Assembly (NCBI GenBank): GCA_025454395.1
Contig: JALOOM010000029.1
Coordinates: 1 to 45,071, forward strand
Reading direction: 5' to 3'
Length of the DNA: 45,071 nucleotides
Origin: Elainella sp. Prado103
Lineage (GTDB): Bacteria; Cyanobacteriota; Cyanobacteriia; Elainellales; Elainellaceae
The position numbers were made by a program, and so were the translations under genes. How positions within the stretch are numbered: the stretch's first letter is position 1; every line of letters starts with the position of its first letter. The notes under the pieces were generated by a model. The model had not been told where the DNA came from and ran no database searches. It saw only the letters and a program-made list of their open reading frames with translations. This document shows, piece after piece, positions 1-7,025 of the stretch.

Positions 1-15
1 ATCCTGGTTCGAAAG

Positions 16-40
16 CCCCTCGCCCGCTCTGGGAGAGGGG
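16..40. repeat. REP-like GC-rich palindrome
   Basis: CCCCTC at 16-21 is complementary to GAGGGG at 35-40, followed by a G-rich tail (TTGGGGTG). This pattern resembles dispersed intergenic REP-like palindromes found in many bacterial genomes. Only one copy lies in the window, so repetition elsewhere is an inference. Confidence 0.35.
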
Positions 41-188
41 TTGGGGTGTCGCTTGCTTCTGCGTAGCAGTGGGTAGTTTGAGTTTTGTCAGTCAATCAGC
101 TCTTATCCTCAAGGCTTAATAAAAATCTCTTGCAACTATCTTGCTCTTTATTTTGCTTTAGGCTACATTAATGCTGAACTCCTGACAG

Positions 189-243
189 CCTGCTTTGCTT
201 TCGGAATGCTTTCGGGAAATCGGAATGTTTTCCGGAAAGCAGG
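189..243. repeat. Imperfect hairpin upstream of the small peptide gene
   Basis: CCTGCTTT at 189-196 is the exact reverse complement of AAAGCAGG at 236-243. The interior carries nested TTTCGGAA/TTCCGGAAA copies that can pair further. It lies about 45 bp before the peptide start codon. There is no clean U tract, so a leader-RNA structure fits better than a simple terminator. Confidence 0.35.
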
Positions 244-287
244 GTTTGCTTAAGGGGTAGGGTGTATGTAATTTGGAGATTTACACA

Positions 288-434
288 ATGAAACATGCCA
301 ATATGTCTGCTTCAACCCAAGCTCGTGCTAGCAAGATTCAGGTTGAAGTTCGGGAGATTCCTGTGATCAAAAAGCAGGCAACCGCAGTGCGCCATGATGT
401 GGATAGCGATGGTGGCGACATCAGCAATGAATAG
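288..434 (+). CDS. 48-residue acidic-tailed peptide, candidate modified-peptide precursor
   Basis: A 48-codon reading frame starts at an ATG preceded by GGAG nine bases upstream. It begins MKHANMSAS and ends HDVDSDGGDISNE. There is no Cys, no signal peptide and no membrane segment. The first ~35 residues are basic/polar and leader-like; the last ~13 are rich in Asp, Gly, Ser and Asn. A strong hairpin terminator follows at 582-605, so the gene can be transcribed alone and in excess of the oxygenase gene at 722. That layout is typical of ribosomally made, post-translationally modified peptides. The Asp/Asn-rich tail is a plausible substrate for a JmjC hydroxylase. I do not recognise the family; a structural small protein or an antitoxin-like peptide are alternatives. 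That the frame is real is likely; its function is inferred. Confidence 0.6.
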   Translation: MKHANMSASTQARASKIQVEVREIPVIKKQATAVRHDVDSDGGDISNE

Positions 435-581
435 GTTCATGTAGAACCAGACCCGCCACCCGATCGGTGGACTCAATTAGGTTGTTCTCTTCTCAGGCAT
501 CGGCAGAAGTTGATAGTTTTACTCAGATCGCCTATCGGGTTATGAGTTTTCCATTGCAAATAGCTCGAATAGCGACGACAG

Positions 582-605
582 AGGGGTAAGTTTTACCCCT
601 TTTTT
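582..605 (+). terminator. Rho-independent terminator after the small peptide gene
   Basis: AGGGGTAA (582-589), loop GTT, and TTACCCCT (593-600) form a perfect 8-bp stem followed directly by a run of T (600-605). It separates the peptide gene from the JmjC gene, so the oxygenase depends on read-through or on its own promoter. Confidence 0.85.
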
Positions 606-672
606 AGGTTTCAAGAACTTCAAAAAAGTTACAAAAAAGTGATACGAAAGTCACAATATCGATCTGAAGTTC

Positions 673-701
673 TAGACAATTTGAAAAACTTTACTTACTA
701 T
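673..701 (+). promoter_or_regulatory. Probable sigma70-type promoter of the JmjC gene
   Basis: TAGACA at 673-678 (-35) and TACTAT at 696-701 (-10) are separated by exactly 17 bp. Transcription would start near 708, past the in-frame TTG at 701. This supports ATG 722 as the real start of the downstream gene. Confidence 0.45.
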
Positions 702-721
702 TGAGAGTAGTTCCTATTAAG

Positions 722-1888
722 ATGAACGCCCTGCAATTTCTCTTGCATCCTTATGACATGGAAACCTTTTTACAGCGCCATTGGGTGACTGAAGCGATCG
801 TGATTTCGGGTCAGGGGCAACGGCGGTTTTCCCACCTGTTCTCCTGGAATATTTTGAACGATCTGCTGAATTTTCACCCCATGCAGTACCCCGATCTGCG
901 ATTGGCGATGGATGAAAAGGTGCTGGAGGAAGCGGACAACGATCGGCTAGCAGAGTGGTGTCAGCAGGGTGCAACCCTCATCTTGAATCAGATCCATCGC
1001 CATGTGCCAGCCATCGCCGGGTTTGCAGCCGAACTACGGCAGATTTTGGGGTTTCGCACCCAGGTCAATGCCTATAGTTCCTATCCCCACCATCAGGGGT
1101 TCTCCTGTCACTATGACACCCATGAAGTCTTCATCTTGCAGATCGAAGGGAGTAAACAATGGCGAGTGTTTCAGGAGACTTTTGCGTCTCCACTGCCGGA
1201 GCAGAAATCAGCCGGATTAACACCGCCGCCAGACCCTCCCTATCTCAAATGCACACTGTACCCAGGAGATGTTCTCTATATTCCTCGAGGTCATTGGCAT
1301 GATGCCATTACCGACGAATCCCCTTCTTTGCATCTCACCCTAGGCATTCACGTTAAAACTGGGATCGATTTGCTGGAATGGTTGGTGGATGATTTACGGC
1401 AACAGGTGGAATGGCGTAAGAGTTTACCCGCTCGGTGTGAAGTAGGCTCCATGCAACCGCATTGGTCTACTTTGGCACAAACCTTAGCCGATCGCTTAGC
1501 CGATCCAACCTTGGGCGATCGGTATCAGAGTTATCTGGATAGCCTGGCTCAACCCGTGAAAAAATATGATTTTCCCCGGCAGGCTGGGTTCGATCAATTT
1601 CCCCATGGGGTGGATACCTCTTTTCAGTGTGTTCAGTTTCAGCCGAGCCAAGTGATTGAATTACCGGAGCAGGCAGGGTTTCGTATTTTGGCAGCCGGTA
1701 AAGAAGTCCTGTTGAGAGGAGTCACTGCAACGTTGGTACAGCATCTATTTCAACCCCAGCCATTTACAGGTCGAGATGTACTCCATTGGCTACCGGATTA
1801 TGACTGGGAAATGGATGTGATGCCATTGTTATCTCGCTTGATTACCGAAGGCATTCTCTTTGTGGAGGCAGGAATTAGAGATGGCTAA
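722..1888 (+). CDS. JmjC/cupin-type Fe(II), 2-oxoglutarate oxygenase
   Basis: This 388-residue protein looks like the cupin-4/JmjC family of cytosolic hydroxylases (RoxA/FIH-like), which hydroxylate protein side chains using Fe(II), O2 and 2-oxoglutarate. The N-terminus has the family opening (LHPYDMETFLQRHW). The metal facial triad appears as HYD (H130, D132) with a distal His in RGHWH (H191 or H193). The C-terminal ~60 residues look like the winged-helix tail of bacterial members. The frame is open back to a TTG at 701, but the predicted promoter and family alignment favour ATG 722. It lies downstream of the 48-residue peptide gene and its stop overlaps the start of the Fe-S gene by 8 bp, suggesting coupled translation. 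The substrate is unknown; the neighbouring peptide is the obvious candidate. Confidence 0.85.
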   Translation: MNALQFLLHPYDMETFLQRHWVTEAIVISGQGQRRFSHLFSWNILNDLLNFHPMQYPDLRLAMDEKVLEEADNDRLAEWCQQGATLILNQIHRHVPAIAGFAAELRQILGFRTQVNAYSSYPHHQGFSCHYDTHEVFILQIEGSKQWRVFQETFASPLPEQKSAGLTPPPDPPYLKCTLYPGDVLYIPRGHWHDAITDESPSLHLTLGIHVKTGIDLLEWLVDDLRQQVEWRKSLPARCEVGSMQPHWSTLAQTLADRLADPTLGDRYQSYLDSLAQPVKKYDFPRQAGFDQFPHGVDTSFQCVQFQPSQVIELPEQAGFRILAAGKEVLLRGVTATLVQHLFQPQPFTGRDVLHWLPDYDWEMDVMPLLSRLITEGILFVEAGIRDG

Positions 1889-2885
1889 GTTTTTTTGTGC
1901 GGAGGCTTCCCGCCAAGCTGACGAAGATATGATCGGCAGCGGTACCCCTTATCTAACCTATATCTTGATCGAATGTCCGACTCCTTGGGCATTTGAAGCA
2001 TTTGAATCCCCAGCGGTACCGCAAAATTTGCGAGACTTAGTGCAGGCAGTGCAGCAAGCGGCCCTACCGATCCGGTTTCTTTTAATTGCATCTCAGCAGC
2101 GAAAGTTAACTCCCAAAACTAAGTTGCTGATCTATCAACAGGAAACCCAGCCCTTCGTGGGTGGCTATCGTCGATTGGAATGGACGATCGATCGGATTGA
2201 GCAGGTCGCTGAGGTGGTGAAACGCTATCTAAATGGTGAAGATCTCAGTTCAGATAAACCATCGATTGAACGATCGGCAGAACAATCTCAAAACATTCAA
2301 GATATTTTAGTTTGCACCCATGGAATGCATGATCAATGCTGCGCTAAGTATGGGTTGCCGTTTTACCGACAGGCAATCACAGCCATCTCCGATCTCAAAC
2401 TCAATACTACTCGCGTTTGGAAAGCTAGCCATTTCGGTGGGCATCGCTTCGCTCCGACAGCAATTACTCTCCCTGATGGGCGCTACTATGGTGCATTAAA
2501 CGATCAGATCTTCCGCACTATCCTGACTCACACGGGGGACATTCAAGCCCTACGATCGGTCTATCGCGGTTGGGGAATTTTGCCGACTCCTCTGCAAGTG
2601 CTAGAGCGAGAGTTGATGATGAAATATCGCTGGGACTGGTTCAACAACAAGCTCAGCTATCAAATCCTAGAACAGAGCCATCATCAAGAGTGGATCCGCA
2701 CCGAACTATCCTTTGAACAACCCGATGGGACTATCTATACTTATGGGGCCGAGTTAGTGCAAGATTCCGCCCAGACTCTTTTTCTAAAAGGTTCATGTAA
2801 TGCTACTAAAGTAGCCAAATTTATCAAATATGGGGTAAGCCAGCTTCAGTTGCGATCAGTCAAACCAGTTTACTTAAGTGCTTAG
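1881..2885 (+). CDS. Sucrase/ferredoxin-like family [2Fe-2S] protein
   Basis: A 334-residue member of the Suc_Fer-like, thioredoxin-fold family. The C-terminal half carries CTHGMHDQCC (a C-x8-C pair, also readable as C-x7-C) and, about 40 residues later, HFGGHRFAPTA (H-x3-H). In yeast Apd1/Aim32 such C-x8-C and H-x3-H pairs bind a [2Fe-2S] cluster, so a redox role is likely. The start at ATG 1881 sits inside the end of the JmjC gene (8-bp overlap), preceded by the purine-rich GGAGGCAGG. The overlap implies a shared operon; the protein could supply electrons or keep the oxygenase iron reduced, but that is inference. No truncation is seen. Confidence 0.85.
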   Translation: MAKFFCAEASRQADEDMIGSGTPYLTYILIECPTPWAFEAFESPAVPQNLRDLVQAVQQAALPIRFLLIASQQRKLTPKTKLLIYQQETQPFVGGYRRLEWTIDRIEQVAEVVKRYLNGEDLSSDKPSIERSAEQSQNIQDILVCTHGMHDQCCAKYGLPFYRQAITAISDLKLNTTRVWKASHFGGHRFAPTAITLPDGRYYGALNDQIFRTILTHTGDIQALRSVYRGWGILPTPLQVLERELMMKYRWDWFNNKLSYQILEQSHHQEWIRTELSFEQPDGTIYTYGAELVQDSAQTLFLKGSCNATKVAKFIKYGVSQLQLRSVKPVYLSA

Positions 2886-3015
2886 TTAAAGTGCTGATTT
2901 GAGCATTGACTTTCAAGCATATTCAATTTTTCCAACTCCCGATGCTGGCTCAAAATCGCAGATTTATTCTTCCAATTCCAGTCGTTTTGGGCAAATTCTG
3001 GGTTATATCCAGGAT

Positions 3016-3150
3016 GCATTCCGAGATGTATTCCGAGACGTATTCCAGGATATTTATTCTGAGGTGCATTCTGAGAAATTCATTCTGGGACACACTCTGA
3101 GATACATTCTGGGATATATTCTGGGACACATTCTGGGACGTACTCTGGGA
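3016..3150. repeat. Degenerate 12-nt tandem repeat block (about 11 units)
   Basis: Units such as GCATTCCGAGAT, GTATTCCGAGAC, TACATTCTGGGA and CACATTCTGGGA follow one another at a 12-nt period, with one 15-nt unit at 3076-3090. The array drifts from a CCGAGA type to a CTGGGA type. Because 12 is a multiple of 3, several frames stay open on both strands (plus strand TTG 2899 to 3297 reads as a four-residue repeat DVFR/GYIL). I see no ribosome site or family match, so I do not call a gene. The rest of 2886-3478 holds 13-bp repeats and a terminator. Confidence 0.75.
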
Positions 3151-3295
3151 CGGTCATCGGGGGAGGAGATTGGATCGAATCTGCTGAATCCGTATCTTCG
3201 GCTCGTCCGATTCCCCAGGCAGGACTCGAATCTAAAGCCGCTTGCGGTTGACGCGAACCAAACCTACCCGTCCTCACTGCCACCTCTGACTCTAT

Positions 3296-3334
3296 AAAGG
3301 ACTGTGATAAAGGACTGTGATAAAGGACTCTGAT
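3296..3334. repeat. 13-bp tandem repeat, three copies
   Basis: AAAGGACTGTGAT occurs at 3296-3308 and 3309-3321, and with one change (AAAGGACTCTGAT) at 3322-3334, directly beside the terminator hairpin. Confidence 0.9.
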
Positions 3335-3360
3335 AAAAAAGAGGTAGATGGCTCTACCTC
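3335..3360 (-). terminator. Rho-independent terminator of the RTX gene
   Basis: GAGGTAGA (3341-3348), loop TGGC, and TCTACCTC (3353-3360) form a perfect 8-bp stem. On the minus strand it is followed by TTTTTT (3340-3335), placing it 120 bp downstream of the RTX stop codon. It could also weakly stop plus-strand transcripts from the JmjC operon. Confidence 0.8.
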
Positions 3361-3478
3361 ATTAATTTGGCTGAGGAATTCTTGATATTCAGGAGGATGC
3401 GATTTTCAGGAACAGGCAGGATCCATGCCGATCGAAGGGGCGCGGCAGATCAGTCAGGTACTGCCAGACACTTCGCCT

Positions 3479-5491
3479 CTAGCTGAGCGTAATCACACCA
3501 CCACTGGCGGTTCCAAAGGTGAGTGCAGTGGCATCTACACCCTGCACTAAGCCAATCAATTCATGGCGGCTACTCAGGGGTAGTAATGTCGTTGAAGTGC
3601 GGTAGATCGCTGCGCCAGTGACCCCATTAATGGTTTCGTTTTGGATGGTGTAGCGGGAGAAGATCGGCGTAAAGATATCCTTGAGTTGGATGGTATCGAC
3701 ATTGTCTGCAAAGTCGGTGATCAAAGCATAATCGTTCTTACCTGCAAATCCAGGTGAGGAGATGCCATCGTCATAGTAGACTTCGGTAGCCGATCCCAGC
3801 ACAAAAGTATCATCGCCTGCCCCGCCAGTGAGCCGATCGATTTCACCCACTCCTGCACTGCCATCGAGTGAATTGACTCCTAGCAACGTGTCATTGCCTT
3901 CGCCTCCTTCAACCGTGTCGTTGCCACGCCCACCTCGCACATAGTCGTTGCCAGCTTCACCATAAACTACGTCATTTCCATCATTGCCCCGTAGTTCGTC
4001 GTTGCCACCACGACCATAGACCGTATCATTTCCTTCCCACGCCAAGACAAAGTTATCAGCCTCATTCCCAGTAATAATATTATTCAGACTGTTTCCTTGC
4101 CCATTAATTGCATCAGTACCAATCAGGGTAAGGTTCTCTAGGTGATTACCCAATGTGTAAGCGATCGAAGAGCGTACCGTATCTGTTCCACCCAGTAATG
4201 CTACATCAGTAACCAGATCTCCAGCATCATTCACCACATAGATATCGTCGCCTAAGCCACCCTGGAGGATATCTGCCCCCAAACCACCATCCAGCGTGTC
4301 ATTGCCCTGGTTGCCAATCAGCGTATTGTTCCCATTATTACCGATAATCACATTGTCGAGAGTATTGCCGGTGCCGTTGATGAGATCGCTGCCGGTCAAA
4401 GTGAGATTTTCGAGATGATCGCCTAAGGTATAAGAGATAGAAGATTGGACTAAATCAATCCCAGCATTATTTGCTTCCGTTAAGGTGTCACCTAAGGCAT
4501 CCACGATGTAGGTGTCATTGCCTGCTCCACCGTTCATCTGATCGCTGCCCACACCTCCATTCAGGGTGTCATCACCCCCTCCACCGTTTAAGGTGTCATC
4601 ACCAGCTTGACCATTGAGAACGTTATTGCCATCGTTACCTGTGATGAGATTACCTAACTCATTTCCAGTCCCATCGATCGCTGCCGCACCCGTCAGATCG
4701 AGGTTTTCCACTTGGGCGGAGAGGGTATAGCTGATCGTTGCTTGAACTCTGTCTGTGCCTGCGTTGGGCAGTTCGGTGACCAGATCTCCAGGGCTATCTA
4801 CGACATAGAGATCATCCCCTGTGCCGCCAGACATTTGATCGCTGCCCGCTCCACCATCCAGGGTGTCATTGCCGCCGTTACCGATTAGAATATCGTTGCC
4901 TGTGCCACCAGAGAGTTGGTTGGCTGCCTCATTTCCGGTGATCGAATTATCCAATCCATTGCCAATGCCGTCGATCGCGCTGAAGCCCGTCAGAACCAGG
5001 TTTTCGATATTAGCGCTAAGGCTATAGCTGAGTGAGGCGTTTACGGTATCACTGCCCGCATTCGCTTCCTCCACCACACTATCACTCGCACTATCGACGA
5101 TGTAGGTGTCATCTCCAGAACCACCGCTCATTTGATCATCGCCGGAGCCGCCATTCAGGACATCATTGCCACCGCCGCCGATCAAGGTATCGTCATCGGC
5201 CCCACCGTTGAGGACATCATTGCCGCCACCCCCATTCAAAATATCTTCACCGGAGCCACCGTTCAGGGTGTCATCGCCTGCACCGCCCTTCAACTCGTCA
5301 TCGCCTGCACCGCCAATCAACACGTCGTTACCGCCACCGCCCTTCAGTTCATCGTCTCCTGCGCCACCCACTAATCGATCGTTGCCTTGCTTGCCAATGA
5401 GCTCATCGTCGCCGGACAACCCTTTCATCACATCGTCACCAACCGTACCAAACAGAACATCGTCGAGTGCTGTGCCTTTGATCGTTGCCAT
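3479..5491 (-). CDS. RTX calcium-binding repeat protein
   Basis: A 670-residue protein made almost entirely of glycine/aspartate nonapeptide repeats (GGxGxDxLx), which fold into a calcium-binding parallel beta roll outside the cell. Residues ~1-130 are a dense run of nonapeptides. Residues ~125-500 are four copies of a ~95-residue module (xSDQMSGGxGDDxYxVD ... ENLxLTG ... GNxxxNxITGN). The C-terminal ~80 residues (DYALITDFADNVDTIQL) resemble the typical end region carrying a type I secretion signal. There is no N-terminal signal peptide. A good ribosome site (AGGAG, about nine bases before ATG) supports the start. No ABC exporter, membrane-fusion or TolC gene is nearby, so export would use a system encoded elsewhere. 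No catalytic domain is visible; adhesin or S-layer-like function is possible. Confidence 0.9.
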   Translation of the reverse strand: MATIKGTALDDVLFGTVGDDVMKGLSGDDELIGKQGNDRLVGGAGDDELKGGGGNDVLIGGAGDDELKGGAGDDTLNGGSGEDILNGGGGNDVLNGGADDDTLIGGGGNDVLNGGSGDDQMSGGSGDDTYIVDSASDSVVEEANAGSDTVNASLSYSLSANIENLVLTGFSAIDGIGNGLDNSITGNEAANQLSGGTGNDILIGNGGNDTLDGGAGSDQMSGGTGDDLYVVDSPGDLVTELPNAGTDRVQATISYTLSAQVENLDLTGAAAIDGTGNELGNLITGNDGNNVLNGQAGDDTLNGGGGDDTLNGGVGSDQMNGGAGNDTYIVDALGDTLTEANNAGIDLVQSSISYTLGDHLENLTLTGSDLINGTGNTLDNVIIGNNGNNTLIGNQGNDTLDGGLGADILQGGLGDDIYVVNDAGDLVTDVALLGGTDTVRSSIAYTLGNHLENLTLIGTDAINGQGNSLNNIITGNEADNFVLAWEGNDTVYGRGGNDELRGNDGNDVVYGEAGNDYVRGGRGNDTVEGGEGNDTLLGVNSLDGSAGVGEIDRLTGGAGDDTFVLGSATEVYYDDGISSPGFAGKNDYALITDFADNVDTIQLKDIFTPIFSRYTIQNETINGVTGAAIYRTSTTLLPLSSRHELIGLVQGVDATALTFGTASGGVITLS

Positions 5492-5584
5492 GATCGTGAT
5501 CTCCTGAATCCTTAAAGTTTCGGGGCGAGCAGGGTGTGCTGGGTGCCCCTCTGAGATTCAGTTAGGGTAGGTTTGTCGGTTTTA

Positions 5585-5617
5585 TTCAGGTGGGGTTCAG
5601 GTGGGGTTCAGGTGGGG
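5585..5617. repeat. 11-bp tandem repeat, three copies, upstream of the RTX gene
   Basis: TTCAGGTGGGG is repeated perfectly at 5585-5595, 5596-5606 and 5607-5617, with a further partial TTCAG. It lies about 95-125 bp upstream of the RTX start codon, in the promoter region shared with the divergent small gene at 5786. Confidence 0.9.
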
Positions 5618-5785
5618 TTCAGATGAGAGGGCAATGCTACTTGGATCGGTGGAAAATTCTAAATAAAAGTGTGAATTTTTGTAATTAACCTCATTTTGTA
5701 TTTTTGGATACAGAATTTTCTGTTATACTTCAAATGTAAGACAAGAAATAAAGCGACTAAAACCCCTCACGACGGAGAAACTGCG

Positions 5786-5983
5786 ATGTCTACTCAAGAT
5801 CAAGCTCGGGCATTGATGATGCGTCACCATCAGATGATCAAAAATCGTCAGCAGTCGATGCTGAGACGGACTGCGGCTGAAGTGGGCATGACCGCAGGCG
5901 ATGAATACCAAAATCGCATTCAAGGTAAGTTTCCGGCAGATTTTGCCGCTGACTACGATCGCAATGGTGGATCGGTCAGCTAA
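5786..5983 (+). CDS. Small hypothetical protein, 65 residues
   Basis: A compact charged protein starting MSTQDQARALMMRHHQM, with His, Gln, Met and Arg enriched in the first half and a flexible C-terminus (DYDRNGGSVS). GGAG lies eight bases before the ATG. An AT-rich leader with a TATACT box at 5724-5729 precedes it, and a strong terminator follows at 6036, so it looks like a single-gene transcript. No membrane segment, signal peptide or cysteine. I do not recognise a family; it is divergent from the RTX gene. A regulatory or stress peptide is possible but unsupported. Confidence 0.65.
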   Translation: MSTQDQARALMMRHHQMIKNRQQSMLRRTAAEVGMTAGDEYQNRIQGKFPADFAADYDRNGGSVS

Positions 5984-6035
5984 TCTTCTCTCCTCTCTGA
6001 TTTCACGCTCTAAAATAGCTCAAAGCAACATCATG

Positions 6036-6062
6036 ACGCTTTCCGCCCGGAGAGCGTTTTTT
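6036..6062 (+). terminator. Rho-independent terminator after the 65-residue gene
   Basis: ACGCTTTCC (6036-6044), loop GCCC, and GGAGAGCGT (6049-6057) pair over nine positions with one G-T wobble. TTTTTT runs into 6062. Confidence 0.85.
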
Positions 6063-6190
6063 ATTGGTTTTTGAGACTCTCCCGTTCAGCATTTTGCCTG
6101 CCGCGTTTTATCAGGCTGCTTGCCGCGTTATGCCTAAATTTGCCTTACACTAGGCTTCACGTCTCTGTGAATTCACATTGAGGAAAAATC

Positions 6191-6610
6191 ATGACGCGCG
6201 CCATTATGGAAACTTCGAAAGGAACCATTCATCTGGAACTTTTCGATCAAGATGCTCCTAACACCGTCAAGAATTTTGTCGATTTGACCGAGAAGGGCTT
6301 TTATGACGGTCTAGCCTTTCATCGGGTGATTCCTGACTTCATGATTCAGGGCGGCTGTCCTCGCGGCGATGGTCGGGGCGGGCCAGGCTACACCATCAAA
6401 TGTGAAATCAACCCCAACAAGCATTTAGCAGGTACCTTGTCGATGGCTCATGCTGGGCGAGATACCGGCGGTAGCCAATTTTTCATCTGCCATTCACCCC
6501 AACCTCATTTAGATGGGGTTCATACCGTGTTTGGTCAAACGCAGGATATGGATGTCGTCAATGCGATCCAGAAAGGTGACAAAATTGTCTCGGTTAAAAT
6601 CGAACCCTAG
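6191..6610 (+). CDS. Cyclophilin-type peptidyl-prolyl cis-trans isomerase
   Basis: A 139-residue single-domain cyclophilin catalysing cis-trans isomerisation of Xaa-Pro bonds. Family signatures are [13 protein letters not shown] (with the catalytic Arg), GSQFFI and [10 protein letters not shown]. No signal peptide is present, so it is cytosolic. The start is fixed by AGGAAAAATC just before ATG. It is slightly short compared with ~145-170 residues in many bacteria but complete at both ends. Confidence 0.93.
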   Translation: MTRAIMETSKGTIHLELFDQDAPNTVKNFVDLTEKGFYDGLAFHRVIPDFMIQGGCPRGDGRGGPGYTIKCEINPNKHLAGTLSMAHAGRDTGGSQFFICHSPQPHLDGVHTVFGQTQDMDVVNAIQKGDKIVSVKIEP

Positions 6611-7025
6611 CCTTGTTCTGATTGAGCTTGCCGATCGGGCCTCATGGGAGCGATCGAACTCGATGGAAACAAACTGACTTGCTAGCTGATTTGCTCTAGA
6701 AATTGACAAAGCAGCAGGGAAGGGTCTGGCCGATCTGAAAGGAAGATCGGGGAAGAAGATCGGGAAAGAGGGTCGGGAAAGCAGGGGTTAGGAATGGATC
6801 TGCGCATCAATTCGAGGCAAATCGCCTTGACCCTCTCTCATTGTTTCCCGCAATGAGTTTCCTGCAATGAGTTTCCTGCAATGATCCCTTTAATCATTCC
6901 TTCAATCGGCTGGATCACACCCAAATCGATCGCAATTAGCCTCAATCACCTCACCTCACAATTATCCTCACCTCACAATCACCATTAAAGCGCTGAATAG
7001 ACTTAATCTGATAGGAATGGCAACT
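6611..7025. other. Intergenic region with short repeats
   Basis: No gene is supported here. It contains purine-rich near-repeats of GATCGGGGAAGA/GATCGGGAAAG around 6737-6785, CAATGAGTTTCCTG copies around 6850-6885, and CCTCACCTCACAAT copies around 6948-6980. No clear promoter or terminator was identified; the argJ promoter should lie at its right end. Confidence 0.5.

Noticed and set aside
3016-3150. CRISPR array
   Set aside because: Units are 12 nt and contiguous, with no unique spacers and no cas genes in the window.
3205-3260. tRNA-like T-arm on the minus strand (GATTCGAGTCCTGCC)
   Set aside because: The T stem does not pair properly (position 53 is A, outer pair mismatched), and no matching acceptor or anticodon stem is found upstream. 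At most it is a relic of a tRNA end.
2899-3297. 132-codon frame starting at TTG
   Set aside because: It is mostly produced by a 12-nt repeat that keeps frames open on both strands, has no ribosome site, and its end overlaps the tRNA-like relic.
5132-5507. Open frames opposite the RTX gene
   Set aside because: They are the reverse reading of the glycine/aspartate repeats and have no ribosome site or independent character.
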